A DNA stretch of 64,000 nucleotides from an uncultured Burkholderiales bacterium (lineage in GTDB: Bacteria > Pseudomonadota > Gammaproteobacteria > Burkholderiales > Thiobacillaceae): contig CALEDT010000017.1 in the NCBI GenBank assembly GCA_937949525.1, positions 1 to 64,000 of the forward strand, in the 5' to 3' direction. Shown here piece by piece: positions 16,315 to 23,949 of this stretch. The position numbers and the translations under genes were made by a program. Numbering within the stretch: the first letter of the stretch is position 1; every line of letters starts with the position of its first letter. Under the pieces are notes generated by a model. That model worked only from the letters and a program-made list of their open reading frames with translations, did not search any database and was not told where the DNA came from.

Positions 16315-16968
16315 ATGCGCATGTACAACCCCGAGTGGGAAGCGATCAAGCGTTTCGAATACACGCCGCGTTTCAAGGACGTGCAGTTCGAGCTCGCCGG
16401 CCTGGAGATCCCCGCCGACCACGGCGCCGCACTGTATGAGGAGATCGCCCGGCTGCTGCCGTGGCTGCGCGACACGCCGGAGGCGGGCATCCATCCGGTG
16501 CACGGGGCGCCCAGCGGACGCAATGCCAACCTGGTCATCAATCGTCGCGTCCGGCTGGTGCTGCGCCTGCCGGTGGCGCGCGTGGATGCGGCCGGCGAAC
16601 TGGTCGGCCAGGCGATCGATCCGGGTGCCGGACCCATCACCATCGGCGCCTTGAAAGAGAAAGCGCTGACGCCATATGGCACGCTGTATTCGCACTTCGT
16701 CGTCTACGGCACCGAGGACGAGGCGGAATTCCTCGACCGCGCCCATGCCGAACTGGAGCGCATGGGTGTGGCGGCCGGCTTGATTCCCGGCAAGCGGCGG
16801 CAAATGCATACCCCCAACGGGGTTATTGGCGGATACAGCCTGATGCTGCACGATGTCGGCCTGATGCAGTCCCTGAGCCTGCAGGAGAACGGTATCGGTC
16901 TGCATCGCGGTTACGGGTGCGGCATCTTGATTCCGCACAAATCGATCAAGGAAGTGCCCATCGGCTAA
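16315..16968 (+). CDS. Cas6/Cmx6-like RNA-binding or endoribonuclease-family protein, no CRISPR nearby
   Basis: This 217-residue protein matches my memory of the Cas6 family annotated as Cmx6 (type I-MYXAN). It has FELAGLEIPADHGAAL and LLPWL near the N-terminus, RRVRLVLRLPVARV in the middle, and a C-terminal glycine-rich segment SLSLQENGIGLHRGYGCG (187-203 region) followed by PHKS. Cas6 proteins cut CRISPR precursor RNA at repeat hairpins. Here there is no array, cas1 or interference gene in the window; the neighbours are sulfur-transfer genes. Candidate catalytic histidines are H36, H60 and H63. Its substrate may be a cellular RNA, or it may have lost nuclease activity. Homology is from memory, not from a search. 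Confidence 0.8.
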   Translation: MRMYNPEWEAIKRFEYTPRFKDVQFELAGLEIPADHGAALYEEIARLLPWLRDTPEAGIHPVHGAPSGRNANLVINRRVRLVLRLPVARVDAAGELVGQAIDPGAGPITIGALKEKALTPYGTLYSHFVVYGTEDEAEFLDRAHAELERMGVAAGLIPGKRRQMHTPNGVIGGYSLMLHDVGLMQSLSLQENGIGLHRGYGCGILIPHKSIKEVPIG

Positions 16969-17011
16969 CCCCCGGCGGGCGGGTTGACAACACGTGAAAC
17001 AGGAGAAAACC

Positions 17012-17344
17012 GTGGGATACGTTTTGAACGGCGAAGAACTCGAAGTGGATGACGAGGGCTTTCTGACCGAGGCCAACTTCAGTGACGAGATCGTGCCGGT
17101 CATCGCCGAAGCCGAGGGCATCACGCTGACCGACGAACACTGGCAGGTCATCAACTACATGCGCGACAAGTACCGCGAGGACGGCCACACCCCCAATTTC
17201 CGCAACATGGTGGCGGAGATGGATGAACTGCACCCGGGCGTCGACTGGAAGAAGAAGCTGTACGAACTGTTCCCCAAGCAACCCAACCGCCAGTCCGCCA
17301 AGGTGGCCGGCCTGACCAAGCCGTTCGGCAAGGGTGGGTATTGA
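17012..17344 (+). CDS. DsrC/TusE-family paralog lacking both C-terminal cysteines (RspA-like)
   Basis: This 110-residue protein aligns end to end with the DsrC at 11832-12167 (LNGEELEVDDEGFL, DEHWQVINYMRDKY, KKLYELFP). In the C-terminal arm, where DsrC has CKIAGLPKPTGC, this protein has AKVAGLTKPFGK, so both redox cysteines are gone and it contains no cysteine at all. It therefore cannot carry sulfur the way DsrC or TusE does; cysteine-free members have been called RspA and proposed as regulatory. The GTG start at 17012 is decided by AGGAGA at 17001-17006; a GTG six codons earlier lacks a ribosome site. It follows the Cas6-like gene by 43 bp. Confidence 0.9.
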   Translation: MGYVLNGEELEVDDEGFLTEANFSDEIVPVIAEAEGITLTDEHWQVINYMRDKYREDGHTPNFRNMVAEMDELHPGVDWKKKLYELFPKQPNRQSAKVAGLTKPFGKGGY

Positions 17345-17367
17345 GGCGGGCTGGTAGCCGGTAACCA

Positions 17368-17395
17368 CTTGGGGCGCGCATCGCGCGCGCCAAGG
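17368..17395. terminator. Imperfect hairpin after the DsrC-like gene
   Basis: CTTGG(G)GCGCGC pairs with GCGCGCCAAG around ATCGC, with one bulged G, between the DsrC paralog and the sulfurtransferase. No T-run follows, so it may only slow transcription. Confidence 0.35.
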
Positions 17396-17430
17396 CAGGA
17401 GCCACCCGCTACGCGTTGCCCGCTACGACC

Positions 17431-18279
17431 ATGTTCACCAACACCCTCGTCACCACCGAAGATCTGGCACGTCATCTGGACGACCCCAACTGGGTCGTGT
17501 TCGACTGCCGTTTCACCCTGACCGATCCCGAGGGCGGACGGCAGGCTTATCTGAAACATCATGTTCCCGGCGCCCATTACGTCCACCTGGACGAGGATCT
17601 CGCGGCGCCGGTCAGCGCATCCAGCGGGCGTCATCCGCTGCCCGACGCGCAGACCTTCGGCGAAAAGCTGTGCCGCTGGGGCGTCGGCGTCAACAAGCAG
17701 GTGGTGGTGTACGACGACAGCTACGGCGCCATGGCTGTGCGCATGTGGTGGATGCTGCGCTGGCTTGGGCACCCCGGTGTGGCGCTGCTCGACGGCGGTT
17801 ACCCCAAATGGATGCGCGAGATGCGTCCCGTCACCGCCGACCTGCCGCAGACGCGCAAGGGCAACTGCGCCTGCCTGCCCGAGCCCAGTCAGATCGTCGA
17901 CGCCGACGACGTGCTGCGCGCCAGCACCAATACCGATTTCCTGATCATCGACGCGCGTCCGGAACGGCGTTTCACCGGCGAGTACGAGCCGCTCGACCCA
18001 GTGGCCGGCCATATTCCCGGCTCCATCAACTGGTCGTTCGAGGAGAATCTGGACATCGACGGCACCTTCTTGCCGCCGGAGGCGCTGCGCGAGAACTTCC
18101 AGGCGCTGCTCAAGGGCCGGCCGCCCTGGCGGGTCATCCATACCTGCGGCTCGGGCGTGACCGCCTGCCATAACCTGCTGGCCATGGAAATCGCCGGCCT
18201 GCCCGGCTCGCGCCTGTACCCCGGTTCCTGGAGCGAGTGGATCCGCGACCCGGCGCGACCCGTGGCCACGGGCGAATGA
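17431..18279 (+). CDS. Two-domain rhodanese sulfurtransferase, 3-mercaptopyruvate type
   Basis: This 282-residue protein has an inactive N-terminal rhodanese domain (residues 1-135) and an active C-terminal one with the loop CGSGVTAC, whose first Cys carries the persulfide. CGSGV(T/S)A loops are typical of SseA-type 3-mercaptopyruvate sulfurtransferases, whereas classical thiosulfate rhodaneses often use CRKGVTA. There is no signal peptide, so it is cytoplasmic. The ATG at 17431 was preferred over an upstream TTG. Beside dsr and a DsrC paralog it is a natural donor of persulfide sulfur, but the acceptor is unknown. Confidence 0.92.
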   Translation: MFTNTLVTTEDLARHLDDPNWVVFDCRFTLTDPEGGRQAYLKHHVPGAHYVHLDEDLAAPVSASSGRHPLPDAQTFGEKLCRWGVGVNKQVVVYDDSYGAMAVRMWWMLRWLGHPGVALLDGGYPKWMREMRPVTADLPQTRKGNCACLPEPSQIVDADDVLRASTNTDFLIIDARPERRFTGEYEPLDPVAGHIPGSINWSFEENLDIDGTFLPPEALRENFQALLKGRPPWRVIHTCGSGVTACHNLLAMEIAGLPGSRLYPGSWSEWIRDPARPVATGE

Positions 18280-18294
18280 TCGAGGAGTACGAGC

Positions 18295-18879
18295 ATGGCG
18301 CTGCGCGTCAAGACCGTCTGGTTCAAGAAAGAAGGTGAACGTCCTGCCGACGAAATCGCCACCGTATTGGCCTCCACCATCTGGCGTCTGGCCGACAAGG
18401 CGGTGGACAACCTGTCCAAGGCCAACTTCGACATCGTCACGCCGCAGCGCGGCTTCCGCATCATCGCCGAGTTGACCGCCTTCCTGGTGCACTACGTCGA
18501 CCGCCTGGCCTACGGCCGTCTGGCGGAGGACAAACGCTACGCGCTGGTCAGCGCAGTCGGCCTGCGGCTGGCCGAGATCATGGAACAGAACGTGCTCGAC
18601 TTCACCGGCGGCCGGCGCGATCCGGATTACGACTACCGCCAGGGCTACATCGACCGGCTCAACCAGCGCATGACCGACTACGCCGAGTTCGAGTTTCCGC
18701 AAGACAAGGCCAGCTTCCAGGCATTGCGCTTCCTCAGTCTGATGATCCGCGAGGACATGCTGGAATCCGACCAGAGCTGGATCCAGGATCAACTGATGGA
18801 CATCGAACTGCCGGAAATGATGGGCATGGTCAGGAAGAACATGGATGGTTTCTACCCGGTCAAGGGCTACGACGCCTGA
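18295..18879 (+). CDS. Soluble helical protein of unknown function
   Basis: This 194-residue, mostly alpha-helical cytoplasmic protein begins MALRVKTVWFKKEGERPADE. It has no cysteine cluster, signal peptide, membrane helix or known catalytic motif that I can see. Long amphipathic helices (IIAELTAFLVHYVDRLAYGRL, RFLSLMIREDML) suggest a protein-protein interaction role. It starts 15 bp after the sulfurtransferase with GAGGAG upstream, so it is in the same operon. I do not recognise the family. Confidence 0.82.
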   Translation: MALRVKTVWFKKEGERPADEIATVLASTIWRLADKAVDNLSKANFDIVTPQRGFRIIAELTAFLVHYVDRLAYGRLAEDKRYALVSAVGLRLAEIMEQNVLDFTGGRRDPDYDYRQGYIDRLNQRMTDYAEFEFPQDKASFQALRFLSLMIREDMLESDQSWIQDQLMDIELPEMMGMVRKNMDGFYPVKGYDA

Positions 18880-18913
18880 ACGATCAGGCTCTACCCGTTC
18901 GCCGTTGCCCGCC

Positions 18914-19846
18914 ATGATTCCGCGCCACTCCCCCTTCCACCCCGACAACGATGCGGGCTATCAGGCATGGCGCGCGGCCAAGCTGGAGGGTTATCCGCAA
19001 CGCGGCGAAGACCTGATCGTCGAGGTCGCCAATCCGCACCAGTTGACGGCCGGCGAGTATGACGCGCTGTGGCGGCGCATCGCCAAGACCAACATGGCGA
19101 TCTACGCCACGCGTCTGGGCGAGCGCGAGGACAAACGGGCCGTGAGCGCGCTGGCGCGCCAATTCGACCTGAAACGGCTGGATGCCAACTGGCTGGCCGA
19201 CGAGGACGGCATTTCCAGCCTGACGCCGCGCGACGACGACGTCAGTGAGCCGGGCAGCCGCCCCGTCGGGCAGGATCCGGGCAAGCGCGGTGACTACATC
19301 CCCTACACCCACCACCGCATCCGCTGGCACACCGATGGCTACTACAACCCGCCCGAACGCCGCATCCTGGCGATGACGCTGCATTGCGTGCGCCAGGCCG
19401 ACACCGGTGGCGAGAACGATCTGCTGGACCACGAGCTGGCCTACATCGCGCTGCGCGATGCCGATCCGCAACACATCCGCGCGCTGATGGCCGCGGACGC
19501 CTTGACCATCCCCGCACGCGTGGACGAACAGGGCACCGCGCGCGACGACGAAACCGGCCCGGCGCTGCTGGTGGCGCAGGACCGCCTGCACCTGCGCTAC
19601 ACCGCGCGCACCAGGAGCATTGCCTGGAAACAGGATGCCGCCACGCAGGCCGCGCTAACCGCCCTCGAGGCCGTGCTGACCGGTCCGACACCGGGCGTAT
19701 TCACGCTGCGTCTGGAGCCCGGCATGGGTCTGATCTGCAACAACGTATTGCACACGCGCGCCGGTTTTCAGGACCGCCCCGAGCATCGGCGCCTGCTGTA
19801 CCGCGCCCGCTATTACGACGCGCTGCGCGATCTGCGCGCGGCCTGA
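18914..19846 (+). CDS. TauD/TfdA-family Fe(II)/2-oxoglutarate-dependent oxygenase
   Basis: This 310-residue protein has the metal-binding HxD motif in IRWHTDGYY (residues about 138-146) and the distal His in LHTRAGF, followed by a basic residue cluster for 2-oxoglutarate. Such enzymes hydroxylate small molecules, for example taurine to release sulfite; the substrate here cannot be read from the sequence. The start MIPRHSPFHP is the ATG at 18914, 35 bp after the unknown gene, and earlier in-frame codons overlap that gene. It closes the plus-strand cluster and is convergent with the NarL-like gene. Confidence 0.86.
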   Translation: MIPRHSPFHPDNDAGYQAWRAAKLEGYPQRGEDLIVEVANPHQLTAGEYDALWRRIAKTNMAIYATRLGEREDKRAVSALARQFDLKRLDANWLADEDGISSLTPRDDDVSEPGSRPVGQDPGKRGDYIPYTHHRIRWHTDGYYNPPERRILAMTLHCVRQADTGGENDLLDHELAYIALRDADPQHIRALMAADALTIPARVDEQGTARDDETGPALLVAQDRLHLRYTARTRSIAWKQDAATQAALTALEAVLTGPTPGVFTLRLEPGMGLICNNVLHTRAGFQDRPEHRRLLYRARYYDALRDLRAA

Positions 19847-19901
19847 ATGGCTCTCGTCAACGGCGCCCACGCGGACTACGGACCCGCGCGTGGACGGGTG
19901 C

Positions 19902-20570
19902 TCAGCCCTTGCGCCCGACGTCGATACCCGGCGTCAGCCGGTTCTCGACCGCGAACACGGCGGCCTCCACGCGCGATGACAGGTTCAGCTTGGCCAGGAT
20001 GTGACGCACATGCAGTTTGACCGTGTCGTAGCTGATGTCGAGGGCGCGCGCGATGGCCTTGTTGCTCTCGCCCCTGGCCAGGTGGCTGAGGATCTCCCGC
20101 TCACGCTGGGTCAGCGACTCCAGCAGTGAGGTGCTGCTGGTGTTCTTGCTGTCGAGCAGGCGCACCAGCTTGGCGGTCATGGCCGGCGCCACCACCGACT
20201 CGCCGCGTGCCGCGCGCTGGATGGCGTCGACCAGTTCGTCCGGCTCCATGCTTTTCAGCAGATAGCCGTTGGCGCCGGAGCGCAGCGCGCGCGCCATGTC
20301 CTCCTCCGCCTCGCTGACGGTCAGCAGCAACACCGGCAGCGTGAAGCCGTCACGACGCAGATCCTGCATCACCAGGATGCCGTCGGTACCGGCGATGTTC
20401 AGATCCAGCAGCAGCACATCGGGCGCGTGCCGGCGCAACAGCGCGGCCACCTCGCCTGGATCGCCGGTGATGGCGTCGACATGCACCAGATCCTCACGCT
20501 CCAGCAGTTCCGCCAGGCCCTTGCGGAACAGGGTGTGGTCGTCCACCAGAACCACATGCAGCGCGCTCAT
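19902..20570 (-). CDS. NarL/FixJ-type response regulator
   Basis: This 222-residue protein has an N-terminal receiver domain (acidic pair near 10-11, phospho-Asp in LLLDLNIAG, Lys in YLLKS) and a C-terminal LuxR-type helix-turn-helix (LTQREREILSHLARGESNKAIARAL, given here only as landmarks LTQRE and NKAIA). It overlaps the upstream kinase gene by four bases (ATGA), so the two form a two-component pair. The targets are unknown; proximity to dsr makes redox or sulfur control possible but unproven. Confidence 0.93.
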   Translation of the reverse strand: MSALHVVLVDDHTLFRKGLAELLEREDLVHVDAITGDPGEVAALLRRHAPDVLLLDLNIAGTDGILVMQDLRRDGFTLPVLLLTVSEAEEDMARALRSGANGYLLKSMEPDELVDAIQRAARGESVVAPAMTAKLVRLLDSKNTSSTSLLESLTQREREILSHLARGESNKAIARALDISYDTVKLHVRHILAKLNLSSRVEAAVFAVENRLTPGIDVGRKG

Positions 20571-21808
20571 CGCGTGTCCTCCACACCTTGGCGGGCGGGG
20601 AAGCTCAGGCGCACGATGGTGCCGCCGGCCGGCCGGCTCTCGATGGTCAACGTGCCGCCCAGCTTGGCGGCACGCTCGCGCATGATGGTCAGGCCAAAGC
20701 TCTTGCCGACGTTGCTCATGGCGCCGCCCGGCAGGCCGACGCCGTCGTCGGCGACGTTGACCACGTACTGGTTGTCGTGCAGATCCAGGGTCACCACCAC
20801 GTGGCGCGCGCGCGCATGCTTACAGATGTTGTACAGCGACTCCTGGATGATGTGGAACACCTGAATCTCCTCTTCCGGCGTGAGCACCACATCCTGCGCC
20901 ACGTTGAGGAAATCGACGTCGGCATTGGCCTTCTTGGTGAAGCTCTCGGCCATTTCCTGCAAGGCTGGCACCAGCCCCCGCGGATCGATGCGGTCGCGAA
21001 ACTGCGTGATCAGGTTGCGCAGTTCGGAATAGGCCATGTCCACCGCCTCCTCCACCTCGCCCAGGTAGCGGTTGGCGCGTTCCTGATCGCCCAAGGCCAG
21101 CGATTCGTTCAACACGGTCAGCCGCATCTTGGCGTAGGCCAGGGTCTGCGCCAGCGAATCATGAATCTGGTTGGCCAGCATGGTGCGCTCGTTCATCAGC
21201 GAAATGCGCATGTTCTCGCGCGTCAGGCGCGCGTTCTCCAGCGCCATGCCCAGATGTTCGCTGATCGAGTTGAACAGGTAGCGGATGTCCTCGGGCAACG
21301 GTTCCGGGTTGTCCATGAACATGTTGTACACGCCCAGCACCTTGCCCTTGTGGCGCAGCGGCACGGCGTAGACGGTGCGGCATTGCTGGGCGAAGTAGAT
21401 GTGGCGCACCTGCTTCTGGCACACCTCCATGACGCTGTCGCTGTGCGCGGCGTGGGTCAGCGTGGCCTTGCCGCAGATGCCACATTCCAGCGGCACGTAG
21501 CGCTCCTTCTCCACCAGCGCCGCCGACAGGCCGATGGAGCCGATCATGCGCAGATGCGCGCCATCGGCGGTGAGCACGCGCACCGCACCGGCCTTGGCGC
21601 GCGAGATGCGCACCATGATCTCGAGGAAGCGCATCAGCATCTGCTCCGTGTTGGCTTCGGAGTTCATGCTGCTGGCGATCTCGGCCAGCACCTCGATGAC
21701 CGGCAAGCGGTCGCCGCGCACATCGGCGGCGCGGGTGATGGCATCCAGGGGAATGTGTTGCGCGTGCACGGCGGGCACCGGTGGCTGCGTTGACACGATG
21801 TTAATCAA
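20567..21808 (-). CDS. NarX/NreB-type sensor histidine kinase with a cysteine-containing GAF domain
   Basis: This is a protein of about 409-413 residues. A GAF domain spans about residues 55-195, a HisKA_3 dimerisation helix carries the phospho-His in NQIHDSLAQ (H216), and a C-terminal ATPase domain ends with GLTIMRERA and GGTLTIES. There is no membrane segment, so it senses a cytoplasmic signal. The GAF domain carries four cysteines at about 109, 112, 130 and 143 (CGIC...C...C), a possible iron-sulfur or redox site. The frame opens with TTG (21808); a GTG four codons later (21796) is an equally weak start, and neither has a clear ribosome site. Confidence 0.9.
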   Translation of the reverse strand: MINIVSTQPPVPAVHAQHIPLDAITRAADVRGDRLPVIEVLAEIASSMNSEANTEQMLMRFLEIMVRISRAKAGAVRVLTADGAHLRMIGSIGLSAALVEKERYVPLECGICGKATLTHAAHSDSVMEVCQKQVRHIYFAQQCRTVYAVPLRHKGKVLGVYNMFMDNPEPLPEDIRYLFNSISEHLGMALENARLTRENMRISLMNERTMLANQIHDSLAQTLAYAKMRLTVLNESLALGDQERANRYLGEVEEAVDMAYSELRNLITQFRDRIDPRGLVPALQEMAESFTKKANADVDFLNVAQDVVLTPEEEIQVFHIIQESLYNICKHARARHVVVTLDLHDNQYVVNVADDGVGLPGGAMSNVGKSFGLTIMRERAAKLGGTLTIESRPAGGTIVRLSFPARQGVEDTR

Positions 21809-21947
21809 GTCGGGCCTATCCCGGCAAAGGCGAAGGCCAAACGGGGCCGGGCCGCGTGAGGCAGGTGAGCGTGGTTATAATCCGGTGCCACAGCCGCTCG
21901 ACCGATGATTCCCAACGGGTGCCCGACGCACCCTGGTCAACCACCCG

Positions 21948-22772
21948 ATGCCCACGGAATCCCCAGCTTTCAAGATCAGGAACGCGAGCTTTCCGTTGTT
22001 CGTGCTGCACGTGCAGACGGCGCAGATGGAAACGTTCACGCAGCAGATGCGCGCCCATGTGGCGCAGGCACCGGAGTTCTTCGCCGGCGCACCGGTGGCG
22101 CTGGCGTTGGATGGCGACGCGTTGCCGGATTTCGCCGATCTGGCCGCATTCATGCGCGAGATCGGCCTGCCGCTGGTGGGTCTGGTCGGCGGTTCGCCCG
22201 CGCAGCGCGATGCGGCGCGCGCGGCCGGCCTTGGCCTGTTGCCGGAAAAACCGGCCCGTGCCAGGGCCGCGCGCGCGCAGCCGGCCGACGGCGAGCAGAC
22301 CACACCGGCAGTCGAACCGGCCGCGTCCCCGGACCAGGCTGAGGCGGCCATCGGAGACGACGCTCGAACACCTGCGGCGCAGCCGGTGGCCGAAGTCGGC
22401 GAGACGCCGGCGGCCGTCGGGCTCGGGCCGCGCGGCGCGCTGGTGATCGACAAGCCGGTGCGCGCCGGCCAGCGCATCCATGCCGAAGGCTGCGATCTGG
22501 TGGTGCTGGCCATCGTCAACGCCGGCGCCGAGCTGATCGCCGACGGCGACATCCATGTCTATGCGCCGCTGCGCGGCCGCGCCCTGGCAGGCGCGCGCGG
22601 CAACACGGCGGCGCGCATCTATGCGCAGGCGATGGAGGCCGAACTGGTGGCCATCGCCGGCTACTACCTGGTGTTCGAGCAGGGCGTGCCGCAAGAGGCG
22701 CGCGGCAAGCCGGCGCAGGTCTATCTGGATGGCGAGCGGGTCAGCCTGAGCCCGTTGCGGCCCCTGCGCTAA
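21948..22772 (+). CDS. minC: Septum-site determining protein MinC
   Basis: This 274-residue protein has the MinC architecture: an N-terminal FtsZ-inhibiting domain (FKIRNASFPLFVLHV), a long Ala/Pro-rich linker (about 105-160), and a C-terminal beta-helix domain (VRAGQRIHAEGCDLVVLAIVN, with repeated Gly turns) that binds MinD. It prevents FtsZ ring formation near the poles. It is first of the minCDE operon. Confidence 0.95.
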   Translation: MPTESPAFKIRNASFPLFVLHVQTAQMETFTQQMRAHVAQAPEFFAGAPVALALDGDALPDFADLAAFMREIGLPLVGLVGGSPAQRDAARAAGLGLLPEKPARARAARAQPADGEQTTPAVEPAASPDQAEAAIGDDARTPAAQPVAEVGETPAAVGLGPRGALVIDKPVRAGQRIHAEGCDLVVLAIVNAGAELIADGDIHVYAPLRGRALAGARGNTAARIYAQAMEAELVAIAGYYLVFEQGVPQEARGKPAQVYLDGERVSLSPLRPLR

Positions 22773-22831
22773 AAAACCATGCGCTACACTCGCGCGCACT
22801 TCCCTCTTCTCAAGGCCGGAACGGAATCAAC

Positions 22832-23644
22832 GTGGCAAAAGTCATCGTAGTCACCTCGGGCAAGGGCGGCGTCGGCAAGACCACCACCAGCGCCAGCTTC
22901 TCCAGCGGCCTCGCGCTGCGCGGCAACAGGACGGTGGTCATCGATTTCGACGTCGGCCTACGCAACCTGGACCTGATCATGGGCTGCGAGCGCCGCGTGG
23001 TGTTCGACATCGTCAACGTGATCCATGGCGAGGCGGCGCTGTCGCGGGCACTGATCAAGGACAAGCACTGCGACAACCTGTTCGTGCTGCCGGCCTCGCA
23101 GACCCGCGACAAGGAGGCGCTGACCCTCGACGGCGTGCAGCGCATTATCGACGAGCTGAAGGAAAGCTTCGATTACATCGTCTGCGATTCTCCGGCGGGC
23201 ATCGAGCACGGCGCCTATTCGGCGATGTACTTCGCCGACGAAGCGCTGGTGGTGACCAATCCGGAAGTGTCCTCGGTGCGCGATTCCGACCGCATCCTGG
23301 GCATCCTCGCCGCCAAGTCGCGGCGCGCCGTGGAGGGCCGGGAGCCGGTCAAGGAGCACCTGCTGGTGACCCGTTACAACCCGACACGCGTCGCCGCAGG
23401 CGAGATGCTGTCGGTGGACGACATCCAGGAAATCCTGCGCATCCCGCTGCTGGGCGTGATTCCGGAATCCGAAGCGGTGCTACAGGCCTCCAACGCGGGC
23501 ACACCCGCCATCCACCTGGAGAAGAGCGACGTCGCCGAAGCCTACAAGGACGTGGTGGCGCGCTTCATGGGCGAGGACGTACCCATGCGCTTCGTCACCG
23601 CGGAGAAAGTGGGGCTGTTCAAACGACTGTTCGGAGGCCGCTGA
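22832..23644 (+). CDS. minD: Septum-site determining ATPase MinD
   Basis: This 270-residue protein has the deviant Walker A motif GKGGVGKTT at the start, the Walker B-like [10 protein letters not shown], and a C-terminal amphipathic membrane-targeting helix (GLFKRLFGG). It recruits MinC to the membrane and is displaced by MinE. The start codon is GTG at 22832, fixed by the conserved N-terminus [13 protein letters not shown]. minE follows after one base. Confidence 0.97.
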   Translation: MAKVIVVTSGKGGVGKTTTSASFSSGLALRGNRTVVIDFDVGLRNLDLIMGCERRVVFDIVNVIHGEAALSRALIKDKHCDNLFVLPASQTRDKEALTLDGVQRIIDELKESFDYIVCDSPAGIEHGAYSAMYFADEALVVTNPEVSSVRDSDRILGILAAKSRRAVEGREPVKEHLLVTRYNPTRVAAGEMLSVDDIQEILRIPLLGVIPESEAVLQASNAGTPAIHLEKSDVAEAYKDVVARFMGEDVPMRFVTAEKVGLFKRLFGGR

Positions 23645-23645
23645 C

Positions 23646-23924
23646 ATGTCCCTGATCGACAGCCTGCTCGCCTACCTGCGCGGTGACGAGAAGAAGACCG
23701 CCGCAGTCGCCAAGGAACGCCTGCAGATCATCCTGGCGCACGAACGCGCCGGCCGCGGCGCCGATGCTCCCGACTATCTGCCGGCCCTGCAGGAAGAGCT
23801 GTTGCAGGTGATCGCCAAGTACATCCACATCGACCGCGACATGATCAAGGTGCAACTGGAGAAGCACGGCGATTACGAGGTGCTGGAGCTGAACGTCACG
23901 CTGCCCGAGCGCCCGCGGGCCTGA
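23646..23924 (+). CDS. minE: Cell division topological specificity factor MinE
   Basis: This 92-residue protein has the MinD-interacting segment [14 protein letters not shown] in the N-terminal half and the dimerisation domain in the second. It stimulates MinD ATPase to create pole-to-pole oscillation. It completes a standard minCDE operon. Confidence 0.96.
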   Translation: MSLIDSLLAYLRGDEKKTAAVAKERLQIILAHERAGRGADAPDYLPALQEELLQVIAKYIHIDRDMIKVQLEKHGDYEVLELNVTLPERPRA

Positions 23925-23949
23925 TGGCCGTCTGATCGGCTGCCGCCGT

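Noticed and set aside
16315-16968. CRISPR array next to the Cas6-like gene
   Set aside because: I looked for regularly spaced direct repeats in the cluster and its flanks and found none; the coding frames are continuous.
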